Assembly (NCBI GenBank): GCA_965203735.1
Contig: OZ241909.1
Coordinates: 2,108,001 to 2,172,000 of the forward strand
Length of the DNA stretch: 64,000 nt
Reading direction: 5' to 3'
DNA from: Bin55 sp965203735
GTDB taxonomy: Bacteria > Pseudomonadota > Gammaproteobacteria > Pseudomonadales > Azotimanducaceae
The notes beneath the pieces are model-generated. The model searched no databases and was not told the origin of the DNA. It saw only the letters and a program-made list of their open reading frames with translations. Positions 46,152-54,907 of the stretch are shown in pieces. The translations under genes and the position numbers were made by a program. Each line of letters opens with the position of its first letter. Within the stretch, counting starts at the first letter, position 1.

Positions 46152-47642
46152 GTGAATTTATTTCCGAATAAGTCTGCCGAAGTACGCTGTAGTACTCAGG
46201 AAATTGCACCAGATTGCTCTGGCTTTCCTTTCGGCTCAAAAACTTCAGTATTTTTATTGGTTTGTATCTTGACGGTACCGCTGTGGAACGCATGTTCAGC
46301 CCCGCCAGAAGAACCCAATGCAAGTGAGATAGACAACGCCCCAGCAGAAACTTCCCCAACCACAGGACAAGGAATGGAGTTTTTTGACGGTTCCTTTGAA
46401 GAAGCTCTGGTGTCAGCTGAACAGCTAGAAAAATTGGTCTTCGTGGATGTCTATACGATGTGGTGCGGTCCGTGCATCGTCATGCAGGAAGCGGTATTTC
46501 CGTTACCTGAGGTTGGCGACTATTTCAATGAGCGATTTGTCAATTTGAAGCTTGATATGGAAGACGAAGAACAGAACGGACCGGAGATTGGCACACGCTA
46601 CAAGATCGGTGTCGTTCCTACCTATCTCATTCTGGATAGTGAAGGCAATGAAATGGGTCGTGCCTCAGGTGGCGCTTCTGCAAGCCAGTTCATAGAAATG
46701 ATCAGTCGAGTGCTTGGAGACTCTTTATCCACGTTTGAAGAAATGCAGGCTACGTACGACGCGGGTGAGCGATCGACGGCGTTCATACAGCAATACCTGA
46801 TGGGTGCCATCGTCGAACTTGCATTTCGAGAGATCGACAACCAAGATATAGACAGTGTAAGAGCGTACTTTGAGGAAGGGGAAAAGTACAAGAAGATTGC
46901 CGTCGAATACTTTGCAAGCCGACCCTTTGAGGATCTGATCAACGAAACGGATGCACGACTAGTTATGCATTTCCACGAGCGTACATCTCGTGGAGATGAA
47001 CTCGTCGAATTCGTACTCGAACACTATGAGGAGTTTCTTGCGGTGTCTTCCGAATCCGCGATGGCGCAATTTACGCTCAACTCAACACTAGGAGCTGTTG
47101 CGGAAGCTGCTCGATCTGGAGACGAAACATTCACCACTTACATTGAAGCCTTGGATACCTATCCGTTAAGTAGAGCGGTCGAACACGAGCGAAACAGGTA
47201 TCCGGATAGCCGTCTTCTCCCTGAACGAATGAGATACTCGTGGGAAACCGACTTTCTCATTGCAAAAGGAGATTGGGATGGACTCTTTGAGGTACATAAG
47301 AAACGCTTCGAGAGATGGGGCGAAAATGCCACTGCTTCCCACTATGAGTGGGCTTCGCGCGAATTGCTCCAGTCTGATAACCCGGAGCATCATAAAGCGG
47401 CTGCGGAATATGGGAGTCAAGCGTACGAACTAGACGGCAAAGACCCGTACATAGCCATCGGTTACATTTCAGCGCTAATGGCCATCGAAAAAAGCGAAGA
47501 AGCCCAGCAGGTTGCCGAGGAATATCGCTCGGGACTGTCAGACTCAGAAGTCGACAAGAGTAGCCTCGAAACGTTTAACCGCATAACCTCGCCAATGTTT
47601 GAAGAGGAAATCGAAGCCACCTCCGATGGAGAGTCCCTGTAG
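46152..47642 (+). CDS. Thioredoxin-7-like lipoprotein with helical C-terminal region (P3)
   Basis: 496 residues from GTG 46152, preceded by GGAG ten bases upstream. The N-terminal extension is long; the hydrophobic stretch SVFLLVCILTVPLWNAC ends in a lipobox-like site with Cys 48. The thioredoxin domain has CGPC at 105-108 in FVDVYTMWCGPC and cis-Pro in GVVPTYLIL. The helical tail shares REIDNQDIDSVRAYF and SDNPEHHKAAAEYGSQAYEL with P1, P2 and the relic at 50012. It is the first gene of the module P3-T8-(S relic). Confidence 0.86.
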   Translation: MNLFPNKSAEVRCSTQEIAPDCSGFPFGSKTSVFLLVCILTVPLWNACSAPPEEPNASEIDNAPAETSPTTGQGMEFFDGSFEEALVSAEQLEKLVFVDVYTMWCGPCIVMQEAVFPLPEVGDYFNERFVNLKLDMEDEEQNGPEIGTRYKIGVVPTYLILDSEGNEMGRASGGASASQFIEMISRVLGDSLSTFEEMQATYDAGERSTAFIQQYLMGAIVELAFREIDNQDIDSVRAYFEEGEKYKKIAVEYFASRPFEDLINETDARLVMHFHERTSRGDELVEFVLEHYEEFLAVSSESAMAQFTLNSTLGAVAEAARSGDETFTTYIEALDTYPLSRAVEHERNRYPDSRLLPERMRYSWETDFLIAKGDWDGLFEVHKKRFERWGENATASHYEWASRELLQSDNPEHHKAAAEYGSQAYELDGKDPYIAIGYISALMAIEKSEEAQQVAEEYRSGLSDSEVDKSSLETFNRITSPMFEEEIEATSDGESL

Positions 47643-47858
47643 CAAGATTGGACTCAGTGGTTGCGACTCGCTGGAGGAGTCCCATGCATGTTCTACGATC
47701 GATTGCACCTTGCGAATCGAATCCTAATTTGATCCTTCAATAGAGCACGACTAACGTACGATTGAGCGGCGTCGTTTTGTGTCTAGCTCACTTGATCTTA
47801 TCCCCTATCCTGCCTCCACGTCTTGTGCAGACTGGGTTTGGAATGAATCTTGTTAAGA

Positions 47859-49511
47859 CTACTCTTTGCTGCCAAACTTGCTGGTTAGGAATTCGCCTAA
47901 TTCGCCAGGGTCCAAGTCCTTTTCAAGAATGAGTCCCTCGCTGTCTACCAGAAAGCCTTTGGGAACAAATTGAACTCCGTAGGAAGTAGCAGTCTCTCCA
48001 TTCCATCCTTTCATCTCCCCTACGTCTATCCAAGGTAGCTCTTGCGCTTTGGACTCTTGCTCCCAGTCATATAAATCATCGTCGATGGATACAGTGACAA
48101 TTTCGAATCCGGAGTCCTGATACGTCGAGTGCAACGCTTTCAAGTCTGGAATCGCTTGAATGCACGGAGCGCACCAAGAAGCCCAGAATTCAACGAGTAC
48201 AAGCTCGTTCTCAGCGAGAACATCATAAAGAACGACTTCCTCGCCGTTCAGATTGTTGAGAGTGAAGGCGGGTATTCTTTGGCCCGCAACTAGATCTGCA
48301 TCGTTTTCTTCGGTTCTAATGAAAGAAACAAGCTTCTCCCGGGCAGGAACAACACGCCTAGCAACAAGATCTTCATCCAACACTTCGGCCAACTTATCAT
48401 AGACTTGAAATGCCTCACTACGGTTGTCAGATGTCGGTTGGAATGCCCCCAATTCCATCGCGAGAAGAGCGTCAAGTGGATCTTCTGCGTTCTTGGCTAT
48501 GGATTGAAGTGTGTTGGTCTGAATTTCTTCAAGCACTCGTTCAAGAGCTAAGTGCTCATGAGTTTCATCTTGGAGGTATTCATTAAGTTCTTTGACCGCA
48601 GCGTTAACTGCATCCCAAAGAGCGGCTTGTTTGGCAGAATACTCCGCCTCCGCTTCTACGAACTTCTGCATGACTTCCAAGTAATCCTGGTCCTGCCGCC
48701 AACTCTCGATGAGTTTTGCGTGCTTGCCGGTGCCGGATCTGGCCACGAGCTGGCTACTTCCAACATCAGCACTAACTGAAATTTCTGCTCCCGGTTCGAC
48801 GACCACGTCGACCACCGAAAAGAAAGGATCGAAGCCTTGATTTCGAGACACTGAAACCCGTACCAATATGGGCTCTCTGGCTTCTCCTTCAAATAGGAAC
48901 TTGCCTTCGCTCGGAAGCATATTCCCTGAATTTAAGGCGCGATCTCCTTGGCCGGTATCCCCAATCCCTCGAATCAAAATATGTGCTTGTGAGAGGTCTT
49001 CGTCGAATGAGTTCAAGTCGCCCGAGATCGTGAATTTCTGGTCTGAATTCTGAACTCTTCGAGACGTACCAATCAAGGCGATACGATCCATATCGTCGTT
49101 CACAAAGTCGTTCACTAACGCAAAGGAAACATCACTTCCACCGGGATAGATCATTGTGTAGAGCCACTTTCTTTGGTCCGCGAGTTCGGGAACAGAGATT
49201 TTGATTTCGGTGGGTTCGTCAATCTTCCCTTCGAAGACTACCTTGCCATCGACAAAACTACCGGAAGCCAATTCGACAGTTTCAGATTCGCCGTTCTTGT
49301 TTTCGACTTCATGCGTAATCAATATGGTCGCTTTGGAAAGATCGGCAACGTTTGCTTTTCCAGACGTCGCTGGACCGTCGGCTTCCGTTGTGTCGGGTTC
49401 GATTGCAATGTACTGACCCACGATTCTGTAGGCGTGGGAAGAATCCTCACTGGCTCCTGACAGCACCAGTGCCATTGCTACTACCAAGAGAGTGTGAAAG
49501 AGTGTTTTCAT
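47859..49511 (-). CDS. Secreted TlpA/redoxin-family protein, tandem copy 1 (T8)
   Basis: 550 residues from ATG 49511, with a GGGGAT element about eight bases upstream. The signal peptide (TLLVVAMALVLSGA) is nearly identical to that of T9. Beta-rich segments begin YRIVGQYI and KFTISGDLNS; the linker has GKHAKLIESWRQ and DPLDALLAMELGA. The redoxin domain has CAPC at 447-450, whereas its tandem twin T9 has CGPC, and cis-Pro in QFVPKGF. No extra cysteine pair. It faces P3 tail to tail and is divergent from the solenoid relic at 49869. Confidence 0.87.
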   Translation of the reverse strand: MKTLFHTLLVVAMALVLSGASEDSSHAYRIVGQYIAIEPDTTEADGPATSGKANVADLSKATILITHEVENKNGESETVELASGSFVDGKVVFEGKIDEPTEIKISVPELADQRKWLYTMIYPGGSDVSFALVNDFVNDDMDRIALIGTSRRVQNSDQKFTISGDLNSFDEDLSQAHILIRGIGDTGQGDRALNSGNMLPSEGKFLFEGEAREPILVRVSVSRNQGFDPFFSVVDVVVEPGAEISVSADVGSSQLVARSGTGKHAKLIESWRQDQDYLEVMQKFVEAEAEYSAKQAALWDAVNAAVKELNEYLQDETHEHLALERVLEEIQTNTLQSIAKNAEDPLDALLAMELGAFQPTSDNRSEAFQVYDKLAEVLDEDLVARRVVPAREKLVSFIRTEENDADLVAGQRIPAFTLNNLNGEEVVLYDVLAENELVLVEFWASWCAPCIQAIPDLKALHSTYQDSGFEIVTVSIDDDLYDWEQESKAQELPWIDVGEMKGWNGETATSYGVQFVPKGFLVDSEGLILEKDLDPGELGEFLTSKFGSKE

Positions 49512-49597
49512 CTCGAGATCCCCGTCCGTGTGTAAGTCTTAGATGGATCAACTGTGTAAGGAGTTACACATTCTTGCCCAGTTTTTTAGGCTCAGCG

Positions 49598-49714
49598 ATG
49601 AACCAAATTGAAAAGGATACTGGCTGCCCAGTGGTAGTGGGACTGTACGTGAGCCCTTCTAATTGTGGATACGGTTCGAATTGTGCGGGACAACGTCCAA
49701 GGTGCGAAATCTGA
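49598..49714 (+). CDS. Conserved 38-codon Cys-rich small frame, copy 1
   Basis: In the divergent T8/solenoid-relic intergenic region, ATG 49598 opens a 38-codon frame ending in SNCGYGSNCAGQRPRCEI. Its twin at 52229 has the same length, start and stop. The last 18 codons differ by a single base between copies, while flanking intergenic DNA has diverged more. It has no signal peptide and only weak ribosome-site support. It may be a real small peptide, a leader peptide or a conserved regulatory DNA/RNA element that happens to be open. Confidence 0.4.
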   Translation: MNQIEKDTGCPVVVGLYVSPSNCGYGSNCAGQRPRCEI

Positions 49715-49868
49715 GGGCGATTTTGCGTAGATTTCGCTGAAAACGATCCTCCCGAGGGTACTTGTAGTTGATGGATATCTTGACGGGACTTGTACAACTT
49801 CATTTGACGTATAGAAAAAAGAGTCCTAAGTAAAATCACTGCATTAGCAGATCGTTCAATCGCTGTCC

Positions 49869-50005
49869 ATGCAGAAATCAGCCATTAGTAAATTAATAGC
49901 CAGGCTTGGCTTACTCGTGCTAGGAATCTCACTCGGTGTGCTAGGTTGCGTTGTCTAATGGCATCTCACAACCGATTCCAATTCGATTGAATTCACACAA
50001 TCTTT
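49869..50005 (+). pseudogene. Solenoid gene relic, N-terminal 45 codons with a stop
   Basis: Matches the start of S4 at 52500 codon by codon (ARLGLLVLGISLGVLGCVV against SRLGLVVLGVALGVLGCVV). TAA at 49956-49958 replaces the Tyr codon of S4, and homology ends near 50005 where a fragment of a thioredoxin-7-like gene begins. It is the truncated solenoid member of module copy 1. Confidence 0.85.
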
Positions 50006-50011
50006 CGTTTT

Positions 50012-50257
50012 GCGTCGATGGAATTACGAGAGTCAGAAAAACCGGAACATCGTGAAGCTGCAGTTGTATATAGTCGGAAAGCATACAAGCTATACAACGA
50101 AGGTCCCGACGTACTCCGGACCTACATGCTAGCGGTACTGGCTGTGGGGCAACTAGATGATGAATACGCCCACATTGTTGAAGAGTATCAGTCCACGGTG
50201 TCGAATTCAGAAGTGGACCAAAACGATTTGGAAGAGTTACACAGTTTGCCTGAATAA
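50012..50257 (+). pseudogene. Thioredoxin-7-like relic, C-terminal ~80 residues
   Basis: Matches the tail of P3: ASMELRESEKPEH against ASRELLQSDNPEH, then VEEYQSTVSNSEVDQNDLE against AEEYRSGLSDSEVDKSSLE. The thioredoxin domain is missing. It ends 218 bases before the end of T9, almost the same as the 216 bases between P3 and T8, so it is the first gene of module copy 2, most of which was deleted. An ATG at 50018 keeps a 79-codon frame open, but it has no signal sequence. Confidence 0.82.
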
Positions 50258-50475
50258 TTTCTCGAAGCGAAAAGTAACGGTTCCACCACAGGTGGCCATC
50301 TAAAGCGATCTTTGTACGCGTCGTACCCTACTTCAGGTAGCAATTGCATGCTAACTATTTGATCTAAAGCATATTTTGACTGGGAGGTTGGGTACTACGC
50401 CTCAGAATTTCTCCTCTCTCAGAATTCGTGTGTGAATGTCTCCCCGATACGTTAAGCTAGTTCTGCGGGTGCAGA

Positions 50476-52143
50476 CTAATTCTTGTCGCCAAATTTACCC
50501 GTTAGGAATTCGCCAAGTTCGTCAGGACCCAAGTCCTTTTCAAGAATGACCCCTTCGCGATCGACTAAATAGCCTTTGGGAACAAATTGAACGCCAAAAG
50601 CTGTAGCGGTTGGTCCGTTCCATCCGTCCATCTCGCCTACGTCTATCCAAGGTAGCTCTTGCGCTTTCGACTCCTGCTCCCAGCTGTATGTGTCATTGTC
50701 GATGGATATTGAAACTATTTCGAATCCTCTGTCGTTGTAATCAGCATGCAGTGTCTTCAAGTCGGGAAAGGCCTTTATGCACGGTCCGCACCAAGAGGCC
50801 CAGAATTCAACAAGAACCAGTTCGTTGTCCTCGAGAACATCGTAAAGGGCAACTTCCTCACCATTCAAATCGGTGAGCATAAAATCGGGTACTTTCTGCC
50901 CCGCCACGAGATCGGCATCATTCTTTTCGCCAGCAATGAACTGAGTGAGTTTTTCTCGAGCAGGAACAACACGCCTGATCACAAGATCTTCATCCAATAC
51001 GTCGGCTAGCTTGTCGTAAACTTGAAACGCCTCGCTGCGGTTTTCAGCATTTAGTCTGAATGCTTCCAACTCCATCGCAAGTAGAGAGTCGAGCGGATCT
51101 TCAGCGTTCTTGGCAATGGATTGCAATGTGTCACTTCGAATCTCTTCAAGCCTTCGCTCAATCTTCAAGTACTCGTGGTCATCGTCCTTGATGTACTCGT
51201 TAAATTTTGCGATGGCTTCCTCGCCTCCGCCAGATTCAACAGCCTCCCAAAGTGGTGCTTGCCCAGAGACAAACTCTTCCTTGGCAACATCGAGCCTTGC
51301 CCTGAGATCCAAGTACTCGGTGCTTTGCCGCCAACTCTCAATGAGGTTTGCGTGGCGACCGGAACCTGAAGTGGCGACGAGTCGATCTTCTTCACCCTGA
51401 GCATGAATTGAAATTTCTGCACCGGGCTCGACCACTGCGTAAACACTAGACGCAAAATATTCGGGGTCATGCAAGGTCATAACGGACACCCTTACAATTG
51501 CTGGTTCTTGAGCCTCGCCTTCGAATCTGAACTTATTCCCGCTTGGAAGCATGTTGCCGGAACTAATGAAAGCTGGATTACCAGTGACATCCCGTAGGGA
51601 ATTGATTAGCACGTGTGCTTGTGATAGGTCCTTGGACATAGAAGCAAGATCGCCCGTAATTAAGAACTTGTGAACTGGATTCTTGACCTTACGAGAAGTA
51701 CCAAGAAAGGCTATGCGATCTAACATGTCGTTCTCAGGTTCGTCCACTAGAGCAAAGGAAATTTCCTCTCCGCCAGGAGTTAGTGTTGTGTGGGTGAATA
51801 CTCTCTGTTTCTCGAGTTCTGGAACTGAAATCTTAATGTCCAATGGCTCGTCAATCTCACCTTCAAACGCAATCTTGCCATCTACAAAACTCCCGGAAGC
51901 CAGTTCGACAGTTTCAGATTCGCCATCTTCGTTCTCCAGTTCATACGTGATCAATATGGTCGCATTCGACAGATCAGCAGTGTCTGTTTGTCCAGATGTC
52001 GCTGGATCGATGGATTCCGTGGTATCGGGTTCGATATCAATATATTGACCGACGATTCTGTAGGCTTTGGAAGAATCCTCATTAGCTCCTGACAGCACCA
52101 GTGCCATTGCTACTACCAAGAGAGTGCGAAAGAGTGTTTTCAT
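50476..52143 (-). CDS. Secreted TlpA/redoxin-family protein, tandem copy 2 (T9)
   Basis: 555 residues from ATG 52143, tandem twin of T8. Signal peptide TLLVVAMALVLSGA; beta-rich segments begin YRIVGQYI and KFLITGDLAS; the linker has GRHANLIESWRQ and DPLDSLLAMELEA. The redoxin domain has CGPC at 452-455 and cis-Pro in QFVPKGY. At the place where four paralogues have GCEHV this copy reads DDHEYLKI, with no Cys. It is divergent from solenoid S4, with 356 bases between starts that include the 38-codon frame at 52229. Confidence 0.87.
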   Translation of the reverse strand: MKTLFRTLLVVAMALVLSGANEDSSKAYRIVGQYIDIEPDTTESIDPATSGQTDTADLSNATILITYELENEDGESETVELASGSFVDGKIAFEGEIDEPLDIKISVPELEKQRVFTHTTLTPGGEEISFALVDEPENDMLDRIAFLGTSRKVKNPVHKFLITGDLASMSKDLSQAHVLINSLRDVTGNPAFISSGNMLPSGNKFRFEGEAQEPAIVRVSVMTLHDPEYFASSVYAVVEPGAEISIHAQGEEDRLVATSGSGRHANLIESWRQSTEYLDLRARLDVAKEEFVSGQAPLWEAVESGGGEEAIAKFNEYIKDDDHEYLKIERRLEEIRSDTLQSIAKNAEDPLDSLLAMELEAFRLNAENRSEAFQVYDKLADVLDEDLVIRRVVPAREKLTQFIAGEKNDADLVAGQKVPDFMLTDLNGEEVALYDVLEDNELVLVEFWASWCGPCIKAFPDLKTLHADYNDRGFEIVSISIDNDTYSWEQESKAQELPWIDVGEMDGWNGPTATAFGVQFVPKGYLVDREGVILEKDLGPDELGEFLTGKFGDKN

Positions 52144-52228
52144 CTCGTGATCCCCGTTCGTGCGTACGCTTTAGATGGAGCAACTATGAAAGGAGTTGCA
52201 CATTCTTGCCCTTTTTCCGGGTTCAGCG

Positions 52229-52345
52229 ATGAACCAAATTGATAATGATACTGGACGCCCAGTTGTAGTAGGACTGTATATGAACCCTTCTAATTGTGGA
52301 TACGGTTCGAATTGTGCGAGACAACGTCCAAGGTGCGAAATCTGA
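52229..52345 (+). CDS. Conserved 38-codon Cys-rich small frame, copy 2
   Basis: Twin of the frame at 49598. The N-terminal half has four synonymous and five non-synonymous differences. The C-terminal 18 codons, including CGYGSNC and PRCEI, differ by one base (Gly to Arg). Both copies keep three cysteines in this half; copy 1 has a fourth where copy 2 has Arg. It is read in the direction of the solenoid gene, 154 bases before its start. Confidence 0.4.
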   Translation: MNQIDNDTGRPVVVGLYMNPSNCGYGSNCARQRPRCEI

Positions 52346-52499
52346 GGGCTAATTAGCGTAGATTTCGCTGAAAATGATCCTCCCTAGGATACTCGTAGTC
52401 GATGGATATCTTGACGGGACTTGTCCAAGTCCGATTGACTCGTTGGACAAGGAGACCCAAGTAAAATCAATGGACTAGCAGTTTGTTCAACCGTTGTCC

Positions 52500-54041
52500 A
52501 TGCAAAAACCTACCTTAAATCAATTGACGTCACGACTTGGATTGGTGGTTCTAGGAGTCGCACTCGGTGTGCTAGGTTGTGTTGTCTATTGGAATCTCGC
52601 AACCGATACTAATTCGAACGAATTCACACATTCGGATTCCTTCGAAGACAGACTCGCCAACGAAGTATCCAGCAGCTCAGCCAATCCACCCAGGTCCAAC
52701 TTAGATCAAACAGAGCCTTTAGACATTTCTCACGGTCGAAATGAACCGACGGCTGTCAGTGATCCAAGGAATGCTTGGAAAGCTCTCTTGAACGACGAAG
52801 AAAAAAACATTGCCCAAATTGATGCATTCTTTAGAGTTGCTTCGGAATGGGCAAGTCAGGATGGACTTAACGTAGTAGATCGGGTACGTGAATCCCTTGG
52901 CTTTAGCGTTGTTGCCAATGCCGTTGTATTCTCCCTATTACATACAGCCGTGGAAAGTGATCCGCATGCAGCTTTTCAGAGTGCGATTTCATTGTCTTCA
53001 CAATCTCGGAAGGACGCTCTCTCCTCAATTGTCGGACTTTGGGCTCAAACAGACCCTTTCGCCGCATTGGAAGCACTAAATTCTGCTAACTTGGGTGGTT
53101 CGCGCAACTATCTTTTCGAATCTCTCATCGATGCATGGTCGGAGAGTAACCCCAAGAATCTACTGGCGAATCTTACAGAGCTACCTGTACGACTGCGGCA
53201 GAAAGCCGAACAGCAGGGAATGTTTGGAGTGGCTCGTACTTCGCCACCAGACGCAGTCGAGTACCTCTCGGAACTACCCAATGACCCCAATGACGATCGA
53301 CGTTACGAATTGGCATTTGAAATAGCGGAACACTGGTCAACCGTCGATGCACATGCAGCACTAGATTGGGTATCGTCTATTCCGTTTCCTGGCGAGAGCA
53401 ACAAGCGTCCACAACGAATGCTTCTTTCCAAGGTTCTGGGAAATCTCGCAAGAGAAGATCCCAATCTTGCCTTGCAGGCTGCTTTGAATGATCCCATGGG
53501 AAGGTTTGGGCACGGATTGGAGCCCTACGTCGTATCCAGCATTGCACAGACTGATACAGACGAAGCTATTTCGATGCTGTCACGTGTACGAGAAGGTGCA
53601 ACAAAAGCTGCTTCATATCGATCGGTAGGAAGAGCGCTTGCAGATCAAGGCAATTTTGATCGTGCGTTAGATTTGGGATTGTCACTTCCCGACGATCAGC
53701 AATCCAATTACTACTGTGCAGTATTTAGTCGTTGGGCAAGAACCGACCCAGGCAGCTTGTTCAAAACACTGGATGAGATGCCATCTTCGCTTGTGAAGGC
53801 ACAAGCCGCCTACAACCTTTTGGCGAGGCATAGAAACAGCGGCGTCCTGAACGACGGCGAAGTGGAAGATCTACAAGGCACAGTCGACGCGAGCGGACAT
53901 ACTTTGACGAGCGTCGCAACTTACACTGACTCTTTTGATGGAAGTACCAAAGATCGCGAAGCGGAAATACTCCAGCGAGAACTAGAGTCGAACTGGGGCG
54001 ATGATGGTGTAGATCGTGTTTTTGAGCTAAGCGAGAACTAA
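52500..54041 (+). CDS. Alpha-solenoid repeat protein with shortened N-terminal region (S4)
   Basis: 513 residues from ATG 52500; an in-frame TTG two codons earlier is possible. The N-terminal hydrophobic segment (LGLVVLGVALGVLGCVVYW) is a membrane anchor or atypical lipobox. Compared with S1-S3 about 110 residues after the anchor, including the RDDLSD motif, are missing; homology resumes at SDPRNAWKALL. Later repeats are normal (SEWASQDGLNVVDRV, EHWSTVDAHAALDWV, SRWARTDPGSLFKTL). The C-terminal ~55 residues differ from the other solenoids (TYTDSFDGS, then a charged helix). Divergent partner of T9. Confidence 0.72.
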   Translation: MQKPTLNQLTSRLGLVVLGVALGVLGCVVYWNLATDTNSNEFTHSDSFEDRLANEVSSSSANPPRSNLDQTEPLDISHGRNEPTAVSDPRNAWKALLNDEEKNIAQIDAFFRVASEWASQDGLNVVDRVRESLGFSVVANAVVFSLLHTAVESDPHAAFQSAISLSSQSRKDALSSIVGLWAQTDPFAALEALNSANLGGSRNYLFESLIDAWSESNPKNLLANLTELPVRLRQKAEQQGMFGVARTSPPDAVEYLSELPNDPNDDRRYELAFEIAEHWSTVDAHAALDWVSSIPFPGESNKRPQRMLLSKVLGNLAREDPNLALQAALNDPMGRFGHGLEPYVVSSIAQTDTDEAISMLSRVREGATKAASYRSVGRALADQGNFDRALDLGLSLPDDQQSNYYCAVFSRWARTDPGSLFKTLDEMPSSLVKAQAAYNLLARHRNSGVLNDGEVEDLQGTVDASGHTLTSVATYTDSFDGSTKDREAEILQRELESNWGDDGVDRVFELSEN

Positions 54042-54075
54042 CCTGTTCCAAATCCCCTAACCGACCAGCTACGCT

Positions 54076-54486
54076 CTAGTGATCGCAGAGAACCATCCAG
54101 TTAATTCCAAATCGGTCGCGACACATTCCAAAATACGCACCCCAGAAGGTTTTTTCGGCGGGCATGGTTACCTCTCCTCCGTCACTGGCAAGTTTCTCCA
54201 ACCAGTCATCGGTTTGTTCAGGATTCTTCGTTTCAAGGCTTAAGGAAAAGTTTCCACCAACGACCAAGTCTGAAGACTCTTGTGGAGTGTCGCTCGCCAT
54301 CAATGTTCCGTTGTCAAACGTCATCGATGCGTGCATGATGCGGTCCCCTTCGGTTTCCGCACTTGATTCTGGACCGTCCCCAAATGTCTGCATGGATTCG
54401 ATGTCTGTGCCAAACACTGAGCTGTAGAACTCCATTGCTTCGCGGCAGTTTCCGTTGAAAGTGAGGTAGGTATTAATTGCGGGCAT
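54076..54486 (-). CDS. PhnB-like VOC-fold protein
   Basis: 136 residues with the opening INTYLTFNGNCREAMEFYSS, the central MHASMTFDNGTLMASD, and the closing FGMCRDRFGINWMVLC, the signature arrangement of the PhnB/YjdN group of the glyoxalase superfamily (once annotated as 3-demethylubiquinone methyltransferase-like). Length and layout are normal for the family. Substrate is not known for most members. It lies convergent with S4, 34 bases from its stop, and appears unrelated to the redox module. Confidence 0.88.
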   Translation of the reverse strand: MPAINTYLTFNGNCREAMEFYSSVFGTDIESMQTFGDGPESSAETEGDRIMHASMTFDNGTLMASDTPQESSDLVVGGNFSLSLETKNPEQTDDWLEKLASDGGEVTMPAEKTFWGAYFGMCRDRFGINWMVLCDH

Positions 54487-54907
54487 ATTTCCAGTCCGGC
54501 GAAAAAGAACGCACTATTGTAGGAGGGCGTCAATCTCGAAACACTTCGTCAAACTTCGAAAAATCTTCCGAAAACAACACTTCCGACCTGTTAGGGGTTC
54601 ACACACGCCCAAAAATGTATTACACTTACATTGGGTTGAGGGAATCGCTTCTTAAATCGTCTTGATTTCGCTTTCTTGCGGGTCGCTGCACCAGAATACT
54701 CACGCATTCCTTTCTCCGTATTCGCAATGCTTAGTTTGAGCGACGACTATTGAACAACCGCTAAACAGGCGCAATCGTCGCGACAGATCGAGACGACAAG
54801 CGCAAGCCACAGACAAAAACATTGGTCAATCAGCCCGTCGTTCATTTAGACCGGGTGAAGAAGACTTCAAACAAGCCCTACGGGATGTCATTCTTGTCAT
54901 TCCTCGG
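54487..54907. other. 421-base stretch; right part is an in-frame extension of the next gene
   Basis: The left part shows nothing. From 54740 to 54907 the frame of the ABC exporter stays open for 56 codons after a TGA at 54737-54739, with no ATG, GTG or TTG. The last ~20 codons (EDFKQALRDVILVIP) look like genuine ABC-exporter N-terminal sequence, so translation may begin at a rare start such as ATT within this region. Confidence 0.5.

Larger units (their letters stand above)
47859..50005. repeat. Tandem duplication, copy 1
   Basis: The T8 gene, its 357-base upstream region and the first ~45 codons of a solenoid gene match copy 2 (50476-52640) in order and spacing, with an offset of about 2.62-2.63 kb. 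The match includes intergenic DNA, which shows a true segmental duplication and not just a gene family. Divergence is already considerable, so the event is not recent. Confidence 0.85.
50476..52640. repeat. Tandem duplication, copy 2
   Basis: Counterpart of 47859-50005: T9, its upstream region and the first ~45 codons of S4. To the left lies the thioredoxin-7 relic, so the duplicated unit originally contained the thioredoxin-7 gene, the TlpA gene and the solenoid gene together. Confidence 0.85.
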
